This document shows, piece after piece, positions 55,303-63,715 of a stretch of DNA of 64,000 nucleotides (the first letter of the stretch is position 1; every line of letters begins with the position of its first letter). The notes under the pieces were generated by a model. That model did not search any database and was not told the origin of the DNA. It was given only the letters and a program-made list of their open reading frames with translations. Origin of the DNA: Rathayibacter sp. VKM Ac-2804. Lineage in GTDB: Bacteria; Actinomycetota; Actinomycetes; Actinomycetales; Microbacteriaceae. The stretch is taken from the NCBI RefSeq assembly GCF_009866655.1, contig NZ_CP047420.1, positions 3,286,001 through 3,350,000 on the forward strand, read 5' to 3'. The position numbers were made by a program, and so were the translations under genes.

Positions 55303-56286
55303 TCAGCCCTTCGTGGCGCCGGCCAGCAGGCCGCGGACGAAGAAGCGCTGGAGGGCGAAGAACACGATCAGCGGGACGATGATCGAGATGAACGCTCCGG
55401 CCGTGAGGAGCTCCCACGACTGGCCGTACGAGCCCGAGAGGTCCTGCAGCGCCTTCGTGATCGGGAGCCCCTGCCCGGAGGTGAAGACCGTCGCGACCAG
55501 CAGGTCGTTCCAGACCCACAGGAACTGGAAGATGCCGAACGAGGCGATCGCCGGGACCGAGAGCGGCAGCACGATGCGGAAGAAGATCTGGCCGTGGCCG
55601 GCTCCGTCCACGCGCGCCGCCTCGATGACCTCGCCGGGGATCTCCGAGATGAAGTTGTGCAACATGAAGATCGCCAGCGGGAGCGCGAAGATCGTGTGCG
55701 CGATCCACACCTTCGCGTACGAGCCGTCCAACCCGTTCACCCCGAGCCCGGGCAGGATGTAGAGGTTGCCGATGCGCAGGCCGTCCGAGAACAGCTGCAG
55801 CAGCGGGACGAGGGCCATCTGGATCGGCACGATCTGCAGCGAGAACACGAGCACGAACAGCGTGTTCCGGCCCTTGAAGTCGATCCAGGCGAACGCGTAG
55901 GCCGCGAGGCTGGCGATCGTGATCGGGATCAGCGCCGCCGGCAGCGTGATGACCAGCGAGTTCACGAACGCCTTGCCCAGCGTCAGGCTGTCGCCCGAGT
56001 TCAGCGCGTTCGCGTAGTTGTCGAGGGTGAAGCCGGGGTTGGCGAAGATCGTCCACCAGCCGGTCGTCTTGATGTCGTTCGCGGGGCGGAACGACGAGAT
56101 GAACAGCCCGAGGGTCGGGATGGTCCAGATCGCCGCGATGATCGCGGCCGCGAGGGTCGCTCCGCGCGAGGTGGTCGCCTTGCGGACCTTGCCGCTGGCC
56201 GCCTCGATCTTCGACTCGCCGCGGGCGAGCGAGCGCTCGGTGCTGCGGTCGACCGGAACCTGGATCGGAGTGGGCGTGACGCTCAT
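55303..56286 (-). CDS. carbohydrate ABC transporter permease (MalG type)
   Basis: A 327-residue membrane protein with six helices after a ~45-residue cytosolic N-terminus. The EAA loop that contacts the ATPase is 'EIPGEVIEAARVDGAGHGQIFFRIVLP' in pieces, near residue 220. It ends 'FVRGLLAGATKG', the standard MalG-type terminus. The ATG overlaps the stop of the MalF-type gene by four bases (ATGA). It is the last gene of the operon; no ATPase gene is present, so a shared MsiK-type ATPase encoded elsewhere is expected. Confidence 0.93.
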   Translation of the reverse strand: MSVTPTPIQVPVDRSTERSLARGESKIEAASGKVRKATTSRGATLAAAIIAAIWTIPTLGLFISSFRPANDIKTTGWWTIFANPGFTLDNYANALNSGDSLTLGKAFVNSLVITLPAALIPITIASLAAYAFAWIDFKGRNTLFVLVFSLQIVPIQMALVPLLQLFSDGLRIGNLYILPGLGVNGLDGSYAKVWIAHTIFALPLAIFMLHNFISEIPGEVIEAARVDGAGHGQIFFRIVLPLSVPAIASFGIFQFLWVWNDLLVATVFTSGQGLPITKALQDLSGSYGQSWELLTAGAFISIIVPLIVFFALQRFFVRGLLAGATKG

Positions 56287-57422
56287 CGGATCTCCCTCTG
56301 CTTGGCGAGCTGGCGGGCGTTGTAGACGACGATCGGGAGCACGAGCAGGAACAGGATGACCGCGAGGGCCGCGCTGTAGCCGCTGCGGGCGCCGAGCTGG
56401 AACTGGCGGACCATCTCGAAGGCGAGGACGGTGGTGTCGGAGCGGCCGCCGGTCATCGCCGAGACGATGTCGAAGACCTTCAGCGAGGCGATCGAGATCG
56501 TGGTCAGCACGACCACGATCGAGGAGCGGATGCCCGGGACGACGACGTTCCAGAACGACTGCCAGGCGTTGGTGCCGTCCAGCGACGCCGCCTCCAGCTG
56601 CTCCGAGGGCACGCCCTTGATGGCGGCCGAGAGGACCGTCATCGCGAAGCCGGCCTGCGTCCAGATCAGCACGACGACCAGGAACAGCGTGTTCCACGGC
56701 TCGAGGCCCAGCCAGTCGACGGGAGAGCCGCCGAACGCGGTGAGGATGCCGTTGAGGACACCGATCTGCTCGCCCTGGCGGGTGTCGTAGAAGAACTTGA
56801 AGATGATCGAGGCGCCGACGAACGAGATCGCCATCGGCATGAAGACCAGCAGCTTGAAGAACTTCTCGCCGCGGCTCTTGTCGATGAAGACCGCGTAGGC
56901 GAGGCCGATCGCGGTGGCGGTGATCGGAGCGAGGAGCACCCAGACCACGGTGTTGAGGAAGGCGGTCACGCCGTCGGGGCTGGTGAAGACCCAGATGAAG
57001 TTGTCGAGGCCGGCGAATCCGGAGCCGTCGTTCTTCATGAAGGCGTTCAGCGCGGTCGTGATCGTCGGGTAGATCAGGCCGATCAGGATGAAGAAGGCGG
57101 CCGGGGCCATGAACGCGATCAGCTGCAGTCCGTAGCCCGCGCCTTTGCGGGACCGGAAGTCGAGCAGGAAGAGGATGCCGCCGAGGACGGCCGCGACGAC
57201 CGCGACCCACATGACCGAGTTGTACAGGCCGAACGCGAGCAGGAGCACGACCGGCAGGACGACGGTCACGGCGAGACGGAGGACCGTGTAGCCGGTGCCG
57301 CGCCGCGGGGCGATCTCGACGAAGAAGAGGATGATCGCGACGACCGCCGCGAACGCCAGAAGGATGATGGGGATCTGCGCGAGCGGGGGGATGCTCGCCA
57401 GCCACTGGAAGAAGCCGGACAT
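56283..57422 (-). CDS. carbohydrate ABC transporter permease (MalF type)
   Basis: A 379-residue membrane protein with about eight to nine helices: two extra N-terminal helices and 'FVEIAPRRGTGYTVLRL' precede the usual six. The EAA loop is 'GVPSEQLEAASLDGTNAWQSFWNVVVPG' in pieces, near residue 275. The start is ATG 57422 with AAAGGG seven bases before. It pairs with the MalG-type protein to form the channel. The 129-base gap to the binding-protein gene contains a hairpin. Confidence 0.93.
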   Translation of the reverse strand: MSGFFQWLASIPPLAQIPIILLAFAAVVAIILFFVEIAPRRGTGYTVLRLAVTVVLPVVLLLAFGLYNSVMWVAVVAAVLGGILFLLDFRSRKGAGYGLQLIAFMAPAAFFILIGLIYPTITTALNAFMKNDGSGFAGLDNFIWVFTSPDGVTAFLNTVVWVLLAPITATAIGLAYAVFIDKSRGEKFFKLLVFMPMAISFVGASIIFKFFYDTRQGEQIGVLNGILTAFGGSPVDWLGLEPWNTLFLVVVLIWTQAGFAMTVLSAAIKGVPSEQLEAASLDGTNAWQSFWNVVVPGIRSSIVVVLTTISIASLKVFDIVSAMTGGRSDTTVLAFEMVRQFQLGARSGYSAALAVILFLLVLPIVVYNARQLAKQREIR

Positions 57423-57510
57423 GGACGCCCTTTCGAGTGCGACTCTGAACTCTGGTGAGGCCCGGTCCGGCCGGACCGCGGGTGCGATCGGGCCGGACGG
57501 GCATCGGTCG

Positions 57511-57540
57511 AGGGCCGCCGCTCCGAGAAGCGGCGGCCCT
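57511..57540 (-). terminator. 12-bp hairpin between binding-protein and permease genes
   Basis: AGGGCCGCCGCT (57511-57522) and AGCGGCGGCCCT (57529-57540) pair perfectly around CCGAGA. It lies 11 bases after the binding-protein stop codon and should lower expression of the permeases or stabilise the upstream message, as does the hairpin at 1500-1526. Confidence 0.8.
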
Positions 57541-57551
57541 CCACCCGACTG

Positions 57552-58895
57552 CTAGGAGGTGTAGCCGGCCTGGATCTCCTCGAGGACCTGATCGGTGCTC
57601 GAGCCGTCGATCCAGTCGACCATGCCCTTCCAGAAGCTGTCGGCGCCGACGGACTTCGGCATGAGGTCCGAGCCGTCGAAGCGGAACGTGGTGTCCGGGT
57701 CCTGGAGGATGCCGATGGAGTCCTTCAGGATGTCGCTGCCGGCGTTCTCGGCGTCGAGGCCCGTGTTGGCCGAGATGACTCCGCCGAGCTTGACGCGGCT
57801 GTTGGCCCAGTCGGCGCTGGCCAGGTACTCCTGGACCTTCGCGGTGTCCTCGTCGTTCGAGAACGCGGCGACCATCTCGCCACCACCGGTGACGGCCTGG
57901 GGGTCGTCGGCATTGGTCGGCGGGGTGAGGAAGGCCCAGACGTCGCCGTCCTCGGCCACGTTGGCGCCGGCCGAGATCAGGAAGCCCTCGAAGAACGAGG
58001 CCTGGTGGGTCAGGGCGCAGGTGCCGTTCGCGATGTTCTGCGCGACGTCGCCGAAGGCGGTCGAGTTGATCGAGGAGACGTCGCCGTAGCCGGCGTTGAC
58101 CAGGGTCGGGTCGAGGAGGATCGAGCCGACGGAGTCGAACGCCGCCTTGATCTCGGGGTCGGTGAACGGGGTGTCGCCCGCGACCCAGGAGTCGTAGACG
58201 TCGGGGCCGGCCTCGCGGAGGACGGCGTCCTCGATCCAGTCGGTGCCCGGCCAGCCGGACGCCTCACCGGAGTTGAAGCCCGCGCACCAGGACGGTCCGC
58301 CGGTCTTCTCGGCGATGGTCTTGCCCAGCGCCTCCATCTCGTCCCAGGTGGTGGGAACGGAGACGCCCCACTCGGCGAACTTCGCCGGCGAGTACCAGAT
58401 GTAGCCCTTGACGGACGCCATCAGCGGCGCGCCGTACTGCGTGCCGTCGACCTGGCCGTACTTCTGCCAGTCCTCGGACCAGTTGTTCTGGACCTCGGTC
58501 AGGGCACCCTCGGGCAGCTCCTGGACCTTGCCGGAGGCGACGGTGTCGGCGAGCAGACCGGGCTGCGGGAAGATCGCGAGGTCGGGGGTGTCGCCACCCT
58601 GGACCTTGATGCCGATCTGCTTCTCGAACTCCTTGTCGCCGGTGTACTTGATGTCGATGCCGGACTCCTCCTCCCAGTCCGCCCAGGACTGCTCGAGAAG
58701 GGTGGCCTCGTCGCCGTTGATGGTGCCGTAGACGTTGACGACGCCGTCGGCGGTGCCGACAGTGCCGGCGGAGCTGCCGCCGCCGGCGTTGGGGTCGTTC
58801 GGGTCGCTGCTGCTCGAGCAGCCGGCGAGGGCGATCCCGGCCGCTGCGAGAACGGCGACGGGAAGGGTGATACGGCGGTGCAGGGATGACCGCAT
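57552..58895 (-). CDS. carbohydrate ABC transporter substrate-binding lipoprotein
   Basis: A 447-residue extracellular solute-binding protein (SBP family 1). Residues 1-25 are a lipoprotein signal with lipobox LAGC, then a Ser/Asp/Gly linker. 'TPDLAIFPQPGLLADTVASG', 'ASVKGYIWYSPAKFAEWGV', 'WDEMEALGKTIAEKTGG' and 'GNTGL'-like 'VISANTGLDAENA' are typical of the alpha-glucoside (AglE-like) binders. GAGGAGG lies five bases before the ATG. It is first in the importer operon, divergent from its LacI regulator. Substrate is likely a di- or oligosaccharide. Confidence 0.92.
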   Translation of the reverse strand: MRSSLHRRITLPVAVLAAAGIALAGCSSSSDPNDPNAGGGSSAGTVGTADGVVNVYGTINGDEATLLEQSWADWEEESGIDIKYTGDKEFEKQIGIKVQGGDTPDLAIFPQPGLLADTVASGKVQELPEGALTEVQNNWSEDWQKYGQVDGTQYGAPLMASVKGYIWYSPAKFAEWGVSVPTTWDEMEALGKTIAEKTGGPSWCAGFNSGEASGWPGTDWIEDAVLREAGPDVYDSWVAGDTPFTDPEIKAAFDSVGSILLDPTLVNAGYGDVSSINSTAFGDVAQNIANGTCALTHQASFFEGFLISAGANVAEDGDVWAFLTPPTNADDPQAVTGGGEMVAAFSNDEDTAKVQEYLASADWANSRVKLGGVISANTGLDAENAGSDILKDSIGILQDPDTTFRFDGSDLMPKSVGADSFWKGMVDWIDGSSTDQVLEEIQAGYTS

Positions 58896-59267
58896 GGTTC
58901 CTCCTCATTGAGTGGTGGTTCAGCCGAGGGCCGGTGCCGTCCGGCGGGCCGGCGGGCTGAGGCGACTCGAAGCAGGTGCTGCGACGACTCGGATGCTGTT
59001 GGTGGTTCCGTGCGAAGACTCTCCGAGCGGAACACCGGGTTCGTGTGGACTCGGGCCTCCACGGAGGGAAACCTTTCCACAAGTTCGATGAAAGCACAAC
59101 GGCGCCGATAGAGCGCTCTCTGAGATAACGATCCGGCGACGAACCGCGGGAAATCGGGCCGCCCGCCGCGGGAGATCGATCTCGACGCTCCCGGTCGCGT
59201 CGCGCCCGGGGTATAACTTTCTGGAACCGTTTCCAGCATCGACGCCGGACGGACCGGGAGGAACGCC
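58896..59267. promoter_or_regulatory. divergent promoter region with two LacI-type operators
   Basis: This 372-base gap separates the importer from its regulator. Operator 1 is GGAAACCTTTCC (59067-59078), one step from the LacI-family core GGAAACGTTTCC. Operator 2 is CTGGAACCGTTTCCAG (59221-59236) with perfect six-base arms. They are about 156 bp apart, so looping by a tetramer or separate control of the two promoters is possible. GTGGA...TCCAC (59045-59062) is a further weak inverted repeat. TATAAC (59213-59218) may be the -10 for the regulator gene. Confidence 0.7.
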
Positions 59268-60308
59268 GTGCCAGGCATCGAAGAGGTCGCCGAGCTCGCC
59301 GGAGTGTCGAAGGCGACCGTGTCGCGCGCGCTCAGCGGCCGCGGCTACGTCTCCGCGGGGACGAAGCAGCGGGTCGAGCGCGCCGCGTCCAGCCTCGGCT
59401 ACGTCGTCTCGGCGAACGCCTCGAGCCTCGTCACCGGTCGCAGCAACAACGTCGCGGTGATCATCCCGGTGATCAACCAGTGGTTCTTCGGCGGCATCAT
59501 CGAGGGCATCGAGCACGCCCTGCTCGCCGCCGGCTACGACGTGCTCCTCTACAACATCGACAAGCACCACGACGCGCGCCGGAGCGTCTTCGAGTACTAC
59601 CTCGTCCGCAAGCGCGTCGACGCGATCGTCGCGGTGACCCTCGAGATCTCCCCGGACGAGACGGAGGCGCTGCTCGCGCTGGGCAAGCCGATCGTCGGGA
59701 TCGGCGGCTCCCTGCCCGGCATCCCCACCTTCAGCATCGACGACGTCGCCGCGGCCCGCCTCGCCACCGAGCACCTGCTCTCGCTCGGGCACGAGCGGGT
59801 CGTGCACATCGGCGGGCTCACGGAGGAGGAGATGGACTTCCACGTGCACACGAAGCGGCACGAGGGGTTCCGCCAGGCCCTCGCCGCGGCCGGACTCGAG
59901 CAGGGGCCCGGCCACTTCGTGCCGACCCGGTTCGACATCCCGGGCGGGCACCGCGCCGGGCGCCAGGTGCTCGGCGACCCTCGGACCCGGCCGACCGCGA
60001 TCTTCGCCGCGTCCGACGAGATCGCGATCGGGATCATCCTCGCCGCCCGCGAGCTCGGGCTGTCGGTGCCGGAGGACGTCTCGATCATCGGGATCGACGA
60101 CCACCCGCTCGCCGAGCTGTTCGGCCTGAGCTCGATCCGGCAGGATCCGCGGCAGCAGGGCGAGCTCGCGGTCGCGCTGGTGCTGGAGGCGCTGGCGGCG
60201 CTCGGCCGGGGCGAGGCGCCGCCGCCCGCCCGGCACACGACCATCCCCGCCTCCCTCGTCATCCGCACCAGCACGTCGGCGCCGCGGGGAGCGAGAATCG
60301 GAGCATGA
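59268..60308 (+). CDS. LacI-family transcriptional regulator of the sugar importer
   Basis: A 346-residue repressor, GTG start behind GGGAGGAAC. The DNA-binding headpiece is 'IEEVAELAGVSKATVSRALSG' (residues ~3-23), followed by the hinge helix 'SSLGYVVSANASSLVTGRS'. The sugar-binding domain has 'VAVIIPVINQWFFGGIIEGIEHAL', 'AIFAASDEIAIGIILAARELGL' and ends 'PASLVIRTST'. It should bind the two operators in the preceding gap and release them with the transported sugar. The stop overlaps the next gene by four bases. Confidence 0.94.
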   Translation: MPGIEEVAELAGVSKATVSRALSGRGYVSAGTKQRVERAASSLGYVVSANASSLVTGRSNNVAVIIPVINQWFFGGIIEGIEHALLAAGYDVLLYNIDKHHDARRSVFEYYLVRKRVDAIVAVTLEISPDETEALLALGKPIVGIGGSLPGIPTFSIDDVAAARLATEHLLSLGHERVVHIGGLTEEEMDFHVHTKRHEGFRQALAAAGLEQGPGHFVPTRFDIPGGHRAGRQVLGDPRTRPTAIFAASDEIAIGIILAARELGLSVPEDVSIIGIDDHPLAELFGLSSIRQDPRQQGELAVALVLEALAALGRGEAPPPARHTTIPASLVIRTSTSAPRGARIGA

Positions 60309-60613
60309 GCGACTCCGCCGCCCCCTCCCCCGTCGTCCGCGACGCCCCCGAGCGCTCGCGCTTCGAGATCTCCGTCGGCGGCGAGGTCGCGGGCTTCGCG
60401 GCCTACGCCCGCCGCGGCGACGAGGTGGTGCTGACGCACACCGTCGTCGACGACGCGTGGGAGGGGCACGGCCTCGGCAGCGTCCTCGCCCGCGCCGCGG
60501 TCCTCGCGGTGACGGACGCCGGCGGCACGGTCGTCCCCCGCTGCCCCTTCATCGCGGCCTGGCTCCGCAAGCACCCGGACTCGGGCGCCCGCGTCCGCTG
60601 GCCCGAGGACTGA
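60305..60613 (+). CDS. small GNAT-like acetyltransferase (YjdJ type)
   Basis: A 102-residue protein of the short GNAT branch (COG2388/YjdJ): 'RFEISVGGEVAGFAAYARR', 'VLTHTVVDDAWEGHGLGSVLARAAVL' with the acetyl-CoA loop G-x-G-L-G, and 'VVPRCPFIAAWLRKHP' at the C-terminus. The ATG overlaps the LacI gene stop (ATGA), so it is cotranscribed with the regulator although no functional link is evident. Confidence 0.88.
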   Translation: MSDSAAPSPVVRDAPERSRFEISVGGEVAGFAAYARRGDEVVLTHTVVDDAWEGHGLGSVLARAAVLAVTDAGGTVVPRCPFIAAWLRKHPDSGARVRWPED

Positions 60614-60637
60614 GCCGAGGCGGCCGCGCCCGCCCCC

Positions 60638-60748
60638 TGCTGATCGAGCAGCCCGCGCAGCGGGCGTGTCGAGATCCATCACCGGCAACACTGACTGCTG
60701 ATGATCGTGGGTCTCGATACGCCCCTCCGGGGCTGCTCGACCAGCATG
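60638..60748. repeat. family A repeat pair, convergent copies
   Basis: A forward copy (60638-60675, 'tgctgatcgagcagcccgcgcagcgggcgtgtcgagatcc' in pieces) and a reverse copy (60709-60748) flank a 33-base spacer 'catcaccggcaacactgact...' similar in position to the spacers at 17123 and 22164. The pair lies between the convergent GNAT-like and VOC genes. Confidence 0.8.
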
Positions 60749-60765
60749 GGAGGGAACCCCGCCGC

Positions 60766-61149
60766 TCACGCCGGCGGGGTGCGGGAGCCGATCTCCTGGA
60801 GCGACCAGGTGTTGCCGTCGGGGTCGGCGAAGTGGGCGTACTTCACGCCGCCCATGTCCTGCACGTCCGAGAGCTCGAGCCCGCGCCCGACCAGCTGGGC
60901 GCGTGCGGCGACGATGTCGTCGACGACGAGGTGCAGCCCGCGGACGACGCCGTCCTCCGGCCCGGGCCCCATCCCGGTGCCGATCACGATCGAGCAAGCG
61001 GAGCCGGGCGGCGTCAGCTGGACGATCCGCATCGACGGCGAGGGCCGGACGTCGTGGTCCACGTGGAAGCCGACGACGTCGGCGTAGAACGCCAGCGCAC
61101 GGTCGACGTCGGAGACGGGCACGGGGACGAGTTCGAGTCGCATCTGCAC
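60766..61149 (-). CDS. VOC-family (glyoxalase-like) protein
   Basis: A 127-residue vicinal-oxygen-chelate fold protein made of two beta-alpha-beta-beta-beta units: 'LVPVPVSDVDRALAFYADVVGFHVDHDVR' at the N-terminus and 'GLHLVVDDIVAARAQLVGRG' in the second half, ending 'YAHFADPDGNTWSLQEIG'. Such proteins are dioxygenases, glyoxalases or binding proteins; residues alone do not settle which. GTG 61149 lies six bases after CAGGAT, suggesting a leaderless start; the ATG at 61143 is the alternative. Confidence 0.88.
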   Translation of the reverse strand: MQMRLELVPVPVSDVDRALAFYADVVGFHVDHDVRPSPSMRIVQLTPPGSACSIVIGTGMGPGPEDGVVRGLHLVVDDIVAARAQLVGRGLELSDVQDMGGVKYAHFADPDGNTWSLQEIGSRTPPA

Positions 61150-61182
61150 GCGCTCATCCTGCACGAGTCGCTGACGGAGGTG

Positions 61183-61221
61183 GCTCTCGATGCGCCCCTC
61201 CCGGCTACTCGACCAGCATGC
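61183..61221. repeat. single family A repeat copy
   Basis: A shortened reverse copy, 'tctcgatgcgcccctcccggctactcgaccagcatgc' in pieces, in the gap between the MarR and VOC genes. The inner stem is reduced. Confidence 0.75.
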
Positions 61222-61244
61222 GTGCGCAGGAGGGCGCGGCGAAC

Positions 61245-61730
61245 TCAGTCGCGCGGGGCGACGACGAGGCGCTCGTGCATGATCTCGACGGCGCGCTCGA
61301 GGACGCGGCGGTCCTCGGGGCGGAGGTCGGCGAAGATCGGCGTGAGGGCGTCGCCCAGCTGGGTGCGCCACGCGCTGAGCGCCGCGGCGCCGTCGGGGGC
61401 CAGGCGGATCTGCCAGGCCCGGGCGTCGGCCGGATCGGCGATGCGGTCGAGCCAGCCGGTCTCGACGAGGTTCTTCACGATCTTGGTCATCGTGGGCTGC
61501 GAGACGCGGCTCTGCGTCGCCAGTTCGCCCAGGCGCATCGGCCCCATCGACAGCAGCACCGAGAGGGTGCGCCAGACCGCCTGGGACTCCTGGTTGTCGG
61601 TGGCCTGCGCGGCGAGCCGGGTGATCCGGTGCGTCACCGAGACGAAGTCGCTCAGCAGCTCGCTCAGCGAGACCTCGCTGGGCGGCACGTCGCGCGCCGG
61701 CAGGCCGGCGAGCGGGTCGATTGCAGTCAC
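61245..61730 (-). CDS. MarR-family transcriptional regulator
   Basis: A 161-residue winged-helix regulator. The recognition helix region is 'MRLGELATQSRVSQPTMTKIVKNLVETGWLDRI' in pieces (~residues 66-98), followed by the wing 'ADPADARAWQIRLAPDG'. Start is GTG 61730, six bases after TAGAAT with no ribosome-binding site, so probably leaderless. It could control the VOC gene behind it; no operator is visible. Confidence 0.92.
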   Translation of the reverse strand: MTAIDPLAGLPARDVPPSEVSLSELLSDFVSVTHRITRLAAQATDNQESQAVWRTLSVLLSMGPMRLGELATQSRVSQPTMTKIVKNLVETGWLDRIADPADARAWQIRLAPDGAAALSAWRTQLGDALTPIFADLRPEDRRVLERAVEIMHERLVVAPRD

Positions 61731-61813
61731 CCGCCGATTCTAGAGGCTGCGTCCCGCGACACCGGGAAGGCAGGGCACCCCCGGTCGGGGCGGCGCAGCA
61801 GCGGGAACGACGA

Positions 61814-61843
61814 AGGGCGCCGCCTCCGAGGAGACGACGCCCT
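61814..61843 (-). terminator. hairpin after rplL
   Basis: AGGGCGCCG (61814-61822) and CGACGCCCT (61835-61843) pair at eight of nine positions, with an inner CCTCC/GGAG pairing. It lies 56 bases past the rplL stop codon. Confidence 0.65.
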
Positions 61844-61899
61844 GCGCCGGTGGGCCCGCCCGGAGGCGGATCCGTGCACCCGAAGCGGGTGCGAGGGGA

Positions 61900-62283
61900 T
61901 TACTTGACGGTGACGGTCGCGCCGGCGGCCTCGAGCTGGGCCTTGGCCTTCTCGGCGGTCTCCTTGTTGACGGCCTCGAGGACAGCCTTGGGGGCGCCGT
62001 CGACGACAGCCTTCGCCTCGCCGAGGCCGAGGCTCGTGAGCGCGCGGACCTCCTTGATGACCTGGATCTTCTTCTCGCCGGCGGCCTCGAGCACGACGTC
62101 GAACTCGGTCTGCTCCTCGACCTCTTCGGCCGGGGCGGCCGGGCCGGCGACGCCGGCAGCCGCGACGGGCGCGGCGGCGGTGACCTCGAAGACCTCTTCG
62201 AACTTCTTCACGAACTCAGAGAGCTCGATGAGCGTGAGCTCCTTGAAGGCCTCGATGAGCTCGTCCTGCGTGAGCTTTGCCAT
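61900..62283 (-). CDS. rplL: 50S ribosomal protein L7/L12
   Basis: A 127-residue stalk protein that recruits translation factors to the ribosome. The N-terminal dimerisation domain ('[29 protein letters not shown]' in pieces) is joined by an Ala-rich hinge to the C-terminal factor-binding domain ('[28 protein letters not shown]', '[16 protein letters not shown]'). AAGGAG precedes the ATG. It follows rplJ by 63 bases in the standard order. Confidence 0.98.
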   Translation of the reverse strand: MAKLTQDELIEAFKELTLIELSEFVKKFEEVFEVTAAAPVAAAGVAGPAAPAEEVEEQTEFDVVLEAAGEKKIQVIKEVRALTSLGLGEAKAVVDGAPKAVLEAVNKETAEKAKAQLEAAGATVTVK

Positions 62284-62346
62284 GATTTTTCTCCTTGTTG
62301 TTTCTTGTCTACGAACCGCGTGCACGCTGCCTCCCGGAGGGAGACG

Positions 62347-62862
62347 TCAGCTCGCGGACTCCTGCTTCTCGCGCAGTGCCTCGACCGTGCGAACGGCCTT
62401 GGACAGCGGGGCCTGGAACAGGTAAGCCGCACCGAAGAGCGAGGCCTTGAAGGCGCCGGCGAGCTTGCCGAGCAGCACTTCACGGGACTCGAGGTCGGCG
62501 AGCTTGCCCACCTCTTCAGCGGTCAGCGGGTTACCGTCGAAGTAACCGCCCTTGACCACGAGGAGAGGGTTTGCCTTGGCGAAGGCACGCAGCGACTTCG
62601 CGACGGCGACGGGGTCGCCGTGCACGAACGCGATGGCCGAAGGGCCAGCGAGCTCGGCGTCGAAGGACGAGATCCCGGCGTTGTTCGCCGCGATCTTGGT
62701 CAGCGTGTTCTTCACCACGGCGTAGGTCGCGTGCTCACTGATGTCCTTGCGCAGCGTCTTGAGCTGAGCAACAGTGAGACCGCGGTACTCGGTCAGCAGA
62801 ACGGCGGTCGAACTCTGGAACTTCTCCGTGAGTTCGGCGACCGAGGCTTCCTTGTTCGCCAT
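62347..62862 (-). CDS. rplJ: 50S ribosomal protein L10
   Basis: A 171-residue protein that anchors L7/L12 dimers to 23S rRNA. Conserved segments are '[18 protein letters not shown]', '[17 protein letters not shown]', '[12 protein letters not shown]' and '[10 protein letters not shown]', with a C-terminal L12-binding helix. It is preceded by a structured leader of about 215 bases with an attenuator-like hairpin, through which the L10-L12 complex normally represses its own translation or transcription. Confidence 0.98.
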   Translation of the reverse strand: MANKEASVAELTEKFQSSTAVLLTEYRGLTVAQLKTLRKDISEHATYAVVKNTLTKIAANNAGISSFDAELAGPSAIAFVHGDPVAVAKSLRAFAKANPLLVVKGGYFDGNPLTAEEVGKLADLESREVLLGKLAGAFKASLFGAAYLFQAPLSKAVRTVEALREKQESAS

Positions 62863-63077
62863 GGGTACTCCTGTGAATTCTCGTGCCGGTAGCCCGAAGG
62901 CACGCAAAGAAAAAGGCTCCGGCGCAGGAGCGCGGGAGCCTGGGGATCGCGATGAACGCGGAACTGGTCTCTTGCACACCTGCGCGGGCCATTCGCTTCG
63001 CGAATCCTTCGTCCGGCGGCGATCCGCGGGGCCTGGGCCCTGCTCGTGCGCACACCGGAAACCGGCGGTCTTTGGCT
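62863..63077 (-). ncRNA. L10 leader with attenuator hairpin
   Basis: On the minus strand the roughly 215-base leader contains 'gtgtgcaagagaccagtt' (about 62960-62980), like the conserved core of ribosomal protein L10 leaders. Then comes a 12-bp hairpin (62914-62925 with 62930-62941, one mismatch, loop of four) immediately followed by a T-rich run (plus-strand 62904-62914), the form of an intrinsic terminator. A second hairpin, GTGCC...GGCAC (62884-62904), lies between it and the rplJ ribosome-binding site. This layout allows autoregulation by attenuation. Confidence 0.7.
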
Positions 63078-63083
63078 TCGGGA

Positions 63084-63113
63084 AGCGTACGACGTCGACG
63101 GGCCCGTGCGCAA
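63084..63113 (-). promoter_or_regulatory. rplJL promoter
   Basis: On the minus strand TTGCGC (63113-63108) and TACGCT (63089-63084) are 18 bases apart and resemble the actinobacterial -35 TTGACN and -10 TANNNT. The transcript would start near 63077. Confidence 0.55.
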
Positions 63114-63140
63114 GTCGGCCCGACACGGGATGCTGGAGGG

Positions 63141-63704
63141 ATGACAGGCTCGCCCTCCGCCTCCGACCCCGAACCCGGCGCGCACGACGGCGCCGACGCG
63201 GACGCCGACGGCACGACCGACACCGCGATCGCCGCCGTCGAGGGCGAGCTGAGCACCCTCTTCAACCGGGTGCGCGACGCGATGCGCTCGGCCGCCGAAC
63301 GACTCCACCCCGAGCTCAGCACCGCGGGCTACCGGACGCTCGCCACCCTCGAGCGGCGCGGCCCGATGCACTCGGGCGCCCTGGCCGAGCTGCTCGAGAC
63401 GGACAAGTCCTCGATCAGCCGGCAGATCTCGGCGCTGGACCGCCTCGGTCTCCTCCAGCGCTCCCCCGACCCCGACGACGGACGCGCGACGATCCTCTCC
63501 GTGCCGCCGGAGACCGCCGAGCGGATGCGGGCGATCCGCAGCTCGCGCCAGGCGCTGATGCACGAGGAGCTGCGCCGCTGGGAGGCGGGGGACGTCGAGC
63601 TCTTCGCCGTCCTGCTGCGCCGCATCACCGCCCTCGACATGCGCGGCGCTAGCACCGCCCAGACCGGGGGACAATCGGGCGCGGGCCCGGAGCCGACCGC
63701 GTAG
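63141..63704 (+). CDS. MarR-family transcriptional regulator
   Basis: A 187-residue winged-helix regulator with an acidic N-terminal extension (~28 residues, Asp/Ala/Gly-rich). The recognition helix is in '[29 protein letters not shown]' in pieces (~residues 79-105), with wing '[16 protein letters not shown]'. The start is ATG 63141 after GGAGG. The next gene on the same strand starts 12 bases after its stop and may be its target. It is divergent from rplJL. Confidence 0.9.
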   Translation: MTGSPSASDPEPGAHDGADADADGTTDTAIAAVEGELSTLFNRVRDAMRSAAERLHPELSTAGYRTLATLERRGPMHSGALAELLETDKSSISRQISALDRLGLLQRSPDPDDGRATILSVPPETAERMRAIRSSRQALMHEELRRWEAGDVELFAVLLRRITALDMRGASTAQTGGQSGAGPEPTA

Positions 63705-63715
63705 CGTCGCGGGAG

